Source: Collinsella aerofaciens (GTDB lineage: Bacteria > Actinomycetota > Coriobacteriia > Coriobacteriales > Coriobacteriaceae). Taken from it: a stretch of DNA of 7,445 bases. The stretch is taken from NCBI GenBank assembly GCA_030841765.1, contig JAUUSS010000107.1, positions 1 through 7,445 on the forward strand, written 5' to 3'. The notes under the pieces are model-generated. The model saw only the letters and a program-made list of their open reading frames with translations, searched no databases and had not been told where the DNA came from. Numbering within the stretch: position 1 is the first letter of the stretch; the number at the start of each line of letters is the position of its first letter. Made by a program: the position numbers and the translations under genes. This document shows, one piece after another, positions 5,802 to 7,445 of the stretch.

Positions 5802-5822
5802 TATGCCAAGGAGGCATGTGCA

Positions 5823-6662
5823 GTGATTGATTCGGAACAGCTTAAGCAACATATGGTCAAGGCCGTGGAGGAGATTCGCGCCACCAATCCGATGGCCGGC
5901 TCCATCACCAACACGGTGACGATTGACTTTGTCGCCAACGCGCAGCTCGCCGTGGGCGGTTCGGCCGCCATGGTCTATCTGCCCGACGAGGGCGAGGCGC
6001 TCGTTGCCGGCGGCGGCGCCATCTATCTCAACATGGGCACGCTCTTCCCCATCTACGAGCAGACGATTCCCCGCGCGGCCAAGGCGGCACACGACGCCGG
6101 CAAGCCCTGGGTGCTCGATCCGGTGGGTCTGGGCATCGGCAGCCTGCGCACCCAGCTGGTAAACGAGCTCAAGCAGTACAAGCCCGCCATCGTGCGCGGC
6201 AACGCCTCCGAGATCATCGCGCTCGCCGGCCTGTGGGGTCTTAAGGGCGAGGCAGCTGATCTGAGCCGCGTGCGCGGTGTCGATACCACCGACACGGTCG
6301 ATGCCGCCCGCGATGCCGCCGTGGCGCTCGCCCGCTACACCGGCGGCGCCGTAGTGGTCTCGGGCGAAGTCGACCTGATCACCGACGGCATGACCGTGGC
6401 CAAGTCCCACGGCGGCAGCCCGCTCATGTCCAAGATCACCGGTTGCGGCTGCTCGCAAGGCGGCGTGCTGGCTGTGTACGCCTGCGCTGCCGACCCGTTT
6501 ACGGCCGCCGTCTGCGGCACCGCCGTCTACAACGTTGCCGGCTCGCGTGCCGCCGCTGTCGCCGACGCCCCGGCAAGCTTTAAGGTCGCCTTTATCGACG
6601 AGCTCTACCGCGCAACCGCCCAGGACATCGCCAACAACCAGCTCGACCTCGAGGAGGCATAG
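5823..6662 (+). CDS. thiM: Hydroxyethylthiazole kinase
   Basis: ThiM phosphorylates 4-methyl-5-(2-hydroxyethyl)thiazole with ATP, allowing salvage of the thiazole half of thiamine. The 279-residue protein is close to B. subtilis (272) and E. coli (262) ThiM. Family landmarks are ITNTVTIDFVANAQLAVGGS (residues 28-47, thiazole site), DPVGLG (99-104), GNASE (127-131), GVDTTD (152-157), a VVVSGEVDLITDG strand-loop (177-189), and ITGCGCSQGG (205-214) with the active-site Gly-Cys region. The GTG at 5823 is chosen as start because AAGGAGG (5808-5814) stands 8 nt upstream. The in-frame ATG at 5724 lies inside the riboswitch, and the ATG at 5816 is out of frame. It is first in the TPP-regulated operon; the next gene begins 3 nt after its stop, and that gene's ribosome binding site lies in the last thiM codons. 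Confidence 0.95.
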   Translation: MIDSEQLKQHMVKAVEEIRATNPMAGSITNTVTIDFVANAQLAVGGSAAMVYLPDEGEALVAGGGAIYLNMGTLFPIYEQTIPRAAKAAHDAGKPWVLDPVGLGIGSLRTQLVNELKQYKPAIVRGNASEIIALAGLWGLKGEAADLSRVRGVDTTDTVDAARDAAVALARYTGGAVVVSGEVDLITDGMTVAKSHGGSPLMSKITGCGCSQGGVLAVYACAADPFTAAVCGTAVYNVAGSRAAAVADAPASFKVAFIDELYRATAQDIANNQLDLEEA

Positions 6663-6665
6663 GCC

Positions 6666-7007
6666 ATGTCCGAGCCCGCAACCAATGCCGGCATGAATAC
6701 GCTCGTCGCCGTGGCCATCGCCCCGTGCGGCACCGGCGATGAGCTGTCCGCCGAGGTCGCCGAGGTCGTGCGCGTCATTCGCGAGAGCGGCCTTCCCAAC
6801 CGCACCACCTCGATGTTCACCGAGATCGAGGGCGACTGGGACGAGGTCATGCAGGTCGTGCGCGACGCAACCTTTGTGTTGGCGAGCAAGGGCATCCGCA
6901 CCGAAGTCGTGCTCAAAGCCGATATTCGACCCGGATTTACCGACACCATGACCGGCAAGCTCGAGCGCATGGAAGCTCAGATCAAAAAGCAGGAGGAAAC
7001 ACGATGA
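6666..7007 (+). CDS. UPF0045/MTH1187-family thiamine-binding protein
   Basis: This 113-residue soluble protein matches the MTH1187/YqgV/Ecm15 family (Pfam Thiamine_BP). It has a short ferredoxin-like fold and characteristic blocks VAIAPCGTGDE (residues 16-26), RESGLPNRTTSMFTEIEGDWDE (39-60, central to the family), and a C-terminal strand with VVLKADIRPG (81-90). Relatives bind thiamine or similar pyrimidine ligands as multimers; their biological role is not settled. It has an N-terminal extension of about nine residues before the family core. GAGGAGG lies 8 nt before the ATG, inside the end of thiM. Its TGA overlaps the thiE ATG in an ATGA junction, so translation of the two is probably coupled. 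Its position inside a TPP-riboswitch operon is strong evidence for a thiamine-related job, such as holding, delivering or buffering thiamine or HMP/HET intermediates. The exact function is unknown. Confidence 0.85.
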   Translation: MSEPATNAGMNTLVAVAIAPCGTGDELSAEVAEVVRVIRESGLPNRTTSMFTEIEGDWDEVMQVVRDATFVLASKGIRTEVVLKADIRPGFTDTMTGKLERMEAQIKKQEETR

Positions 7008-7445
7008 GTATCCGCGACAACCTTGATATCTCGGCCTATCTGGTGCTCGGCCCCGAAAACACGCTGGGGCGCCCCGTGGGCGATGTGGTGGCCCAGGCAC
7101 TCGACGCCGGCTTTACCTGCATCCAGGTGCGCTCCAAGGTGGCAAGCGCCCGCGAGATCATTGCGCTGACCGGCGACGCCGCGCAGGCAATCGCACAGGC
7201 CGGCAAGACCGGTCAGGTCGCTTTGCTGATTGACGACCGCCTGGACTGCGTACTCGCCGCGCGCGAGCAGGGCATTGCTGTCGACGGCGTGCACGTGGGT
7301 CAGAGCGACATTCCCGTCGAGGTCTGTCGCAAGCTGCTGGGGCCCGACGCCATCGTGGGCCTTTCCGCCCGTTGCGAGGAGATGCTCGAGTACGTCAAGA
7401 CCGCCGACATGAGCCTAGTCGACTACCTGGGCATCGGCCCACTAC
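7004..7445 (+). CDS. thiE: Thiamine-phosphate synthase (3' end beyond the window)
   Basis: ThiE couples HMP pyrophosphate with hydroxyethylthiazole phosphate to give thiamine phosphate. The 147 visible residues cover about two thirds of the usual 210-residue TIM barrel. Recognisable blocks are YLVLGP (12-17), IQVRSK (40-45, pyrophosphate-contacting Gln/Arg/Lys), LLIDDRLD (74-81), DGVHVGQSDIP (94-104), VGLSAR (118-123), and DYLGIGPL (140-147) at the right edge. The second block is usually NDR; here it is DDR. The ATG overlaps the preceding stop by 4 nt, and AGGAGG (6991-6996) is 7 nt upstream. The gene is open to the window edge, so the C-terminal phosphate-binding loop is not visible. It completes the salvage set with ThiM; an HMP kinase (thiD) is expected nearby but is not seen here. 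Confidence 0.93.
   Translation, partial: MSIRDNLDISAYLVLGPENTLGRPVGDVVAQALDAGFTCIQVRSKVASAREIIALTGDAAQAIAQAGKTGQVALLIDDRLDCVLAAREQGIAVDGVHVGQSDIPVEVCRKLLGPDAIVGLSARCEEMLEYVKTADMSLVDYLGIGPL

Noticed and set aside
5724..5822. Upstream in-frame ATG extension of thiM
   Set aside because: It would translate the riboswitch and terminator. The GTG at 5823 has an ideal AAGGAGG at 8 nt and fits the family N-terminus.
5781..7100. 439-codon open frame on - across thiM and the UPF0045 gene
   Set aside because: It is fully antisense to two clear genes, is rich in Gly/Ala/His/Asp low-complexity sequence typical of a G+C-rich shadow frame, and has no domain I recognise.
1..7445. CRISPR array, tRNA, rRNA or insertion sequence
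   Set aside because: No regularly spaced direct repeats, no tRNA-like cloverleaf, no rRNA sequence and no transposase were found on either strand.

Overview
This window is about 60% G+C. It looks like a chromosomal segment from a Gram-positive actinobacterium of the gut Coriobacteriia, with Collinsella-like content most likely. That rests on gene content, strong AGGAGG/GGGAG ribosome binding sites, a sortase-type protein tail at the left edge and several resemblances to Firmicutes/Coriobacteriia families. It is an inference, because no rRNA or other marker gene is present.

Layout. The left edge (2-70) holds the last 22 codons of a membrane- or wall-anchored protein, followed by a strong intrinsic terminator (128-167). 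A small alpha/beta hydrolase of the putative esterase type follows on + (278-943). It converges on a uracil permease-type NCS2 transporter on - (1005-2339), and a bidirectional terminator hairpin (942-990) separates the two. Reading leftward on -, the order is a Cof-type HAD phosphatase (4659-5567), a LysR-type regulator resembling streptococcal MtaR/CpsY/MetR (3752-4648), a short cobalamin-independent methionine synthase-like protein (2463-3596), and then the permease. HAD and lysR are almost certainly co-transcribed, since the lysR ribosome binding site overlaps the HAD stop. The 155-bp gap before the methionine synthase-like gene holds a perfect 8+8 inverted repeat with TATAG-N7-CTATA at its core. 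It is centred about 66 bp upstream of the start site predicted from a candidate promoter, which is where a LysR activator would sit.

Rightward from 5600 lies a thiamine salvage operon. It has a TPP riboswitch (about 5664-5760), an intrinsic terminator (5771-5800), thiM (5823-6662, GTG start), a small UPF0045/MTH1187-type thiamine-binding protein (6666-7007), and thiE, which runs off the right edge (7004-7445). The three genes are tightly packed, with a 3-nt gap and a 4-nt overlap. ThiM would phosphorylate salvaged hydroxyethylthiazole and ThiE would join it to HMP pyrophosphate to make thiamine phosphate. The small protein probably binds thiamine or an intermediate. Between the divergent HAD and thi transcripts sits an 11-bp-stem palindrome (5605-5639) that resembles a dispersed REP-like element.

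Most of the window is recognisable metabolism. The points best worth following are the putative methionine-type operator with its regulator next door, the UPF0045 gene embedded in a TPP-controlled operon, and the palindrome between the divergent promoters.
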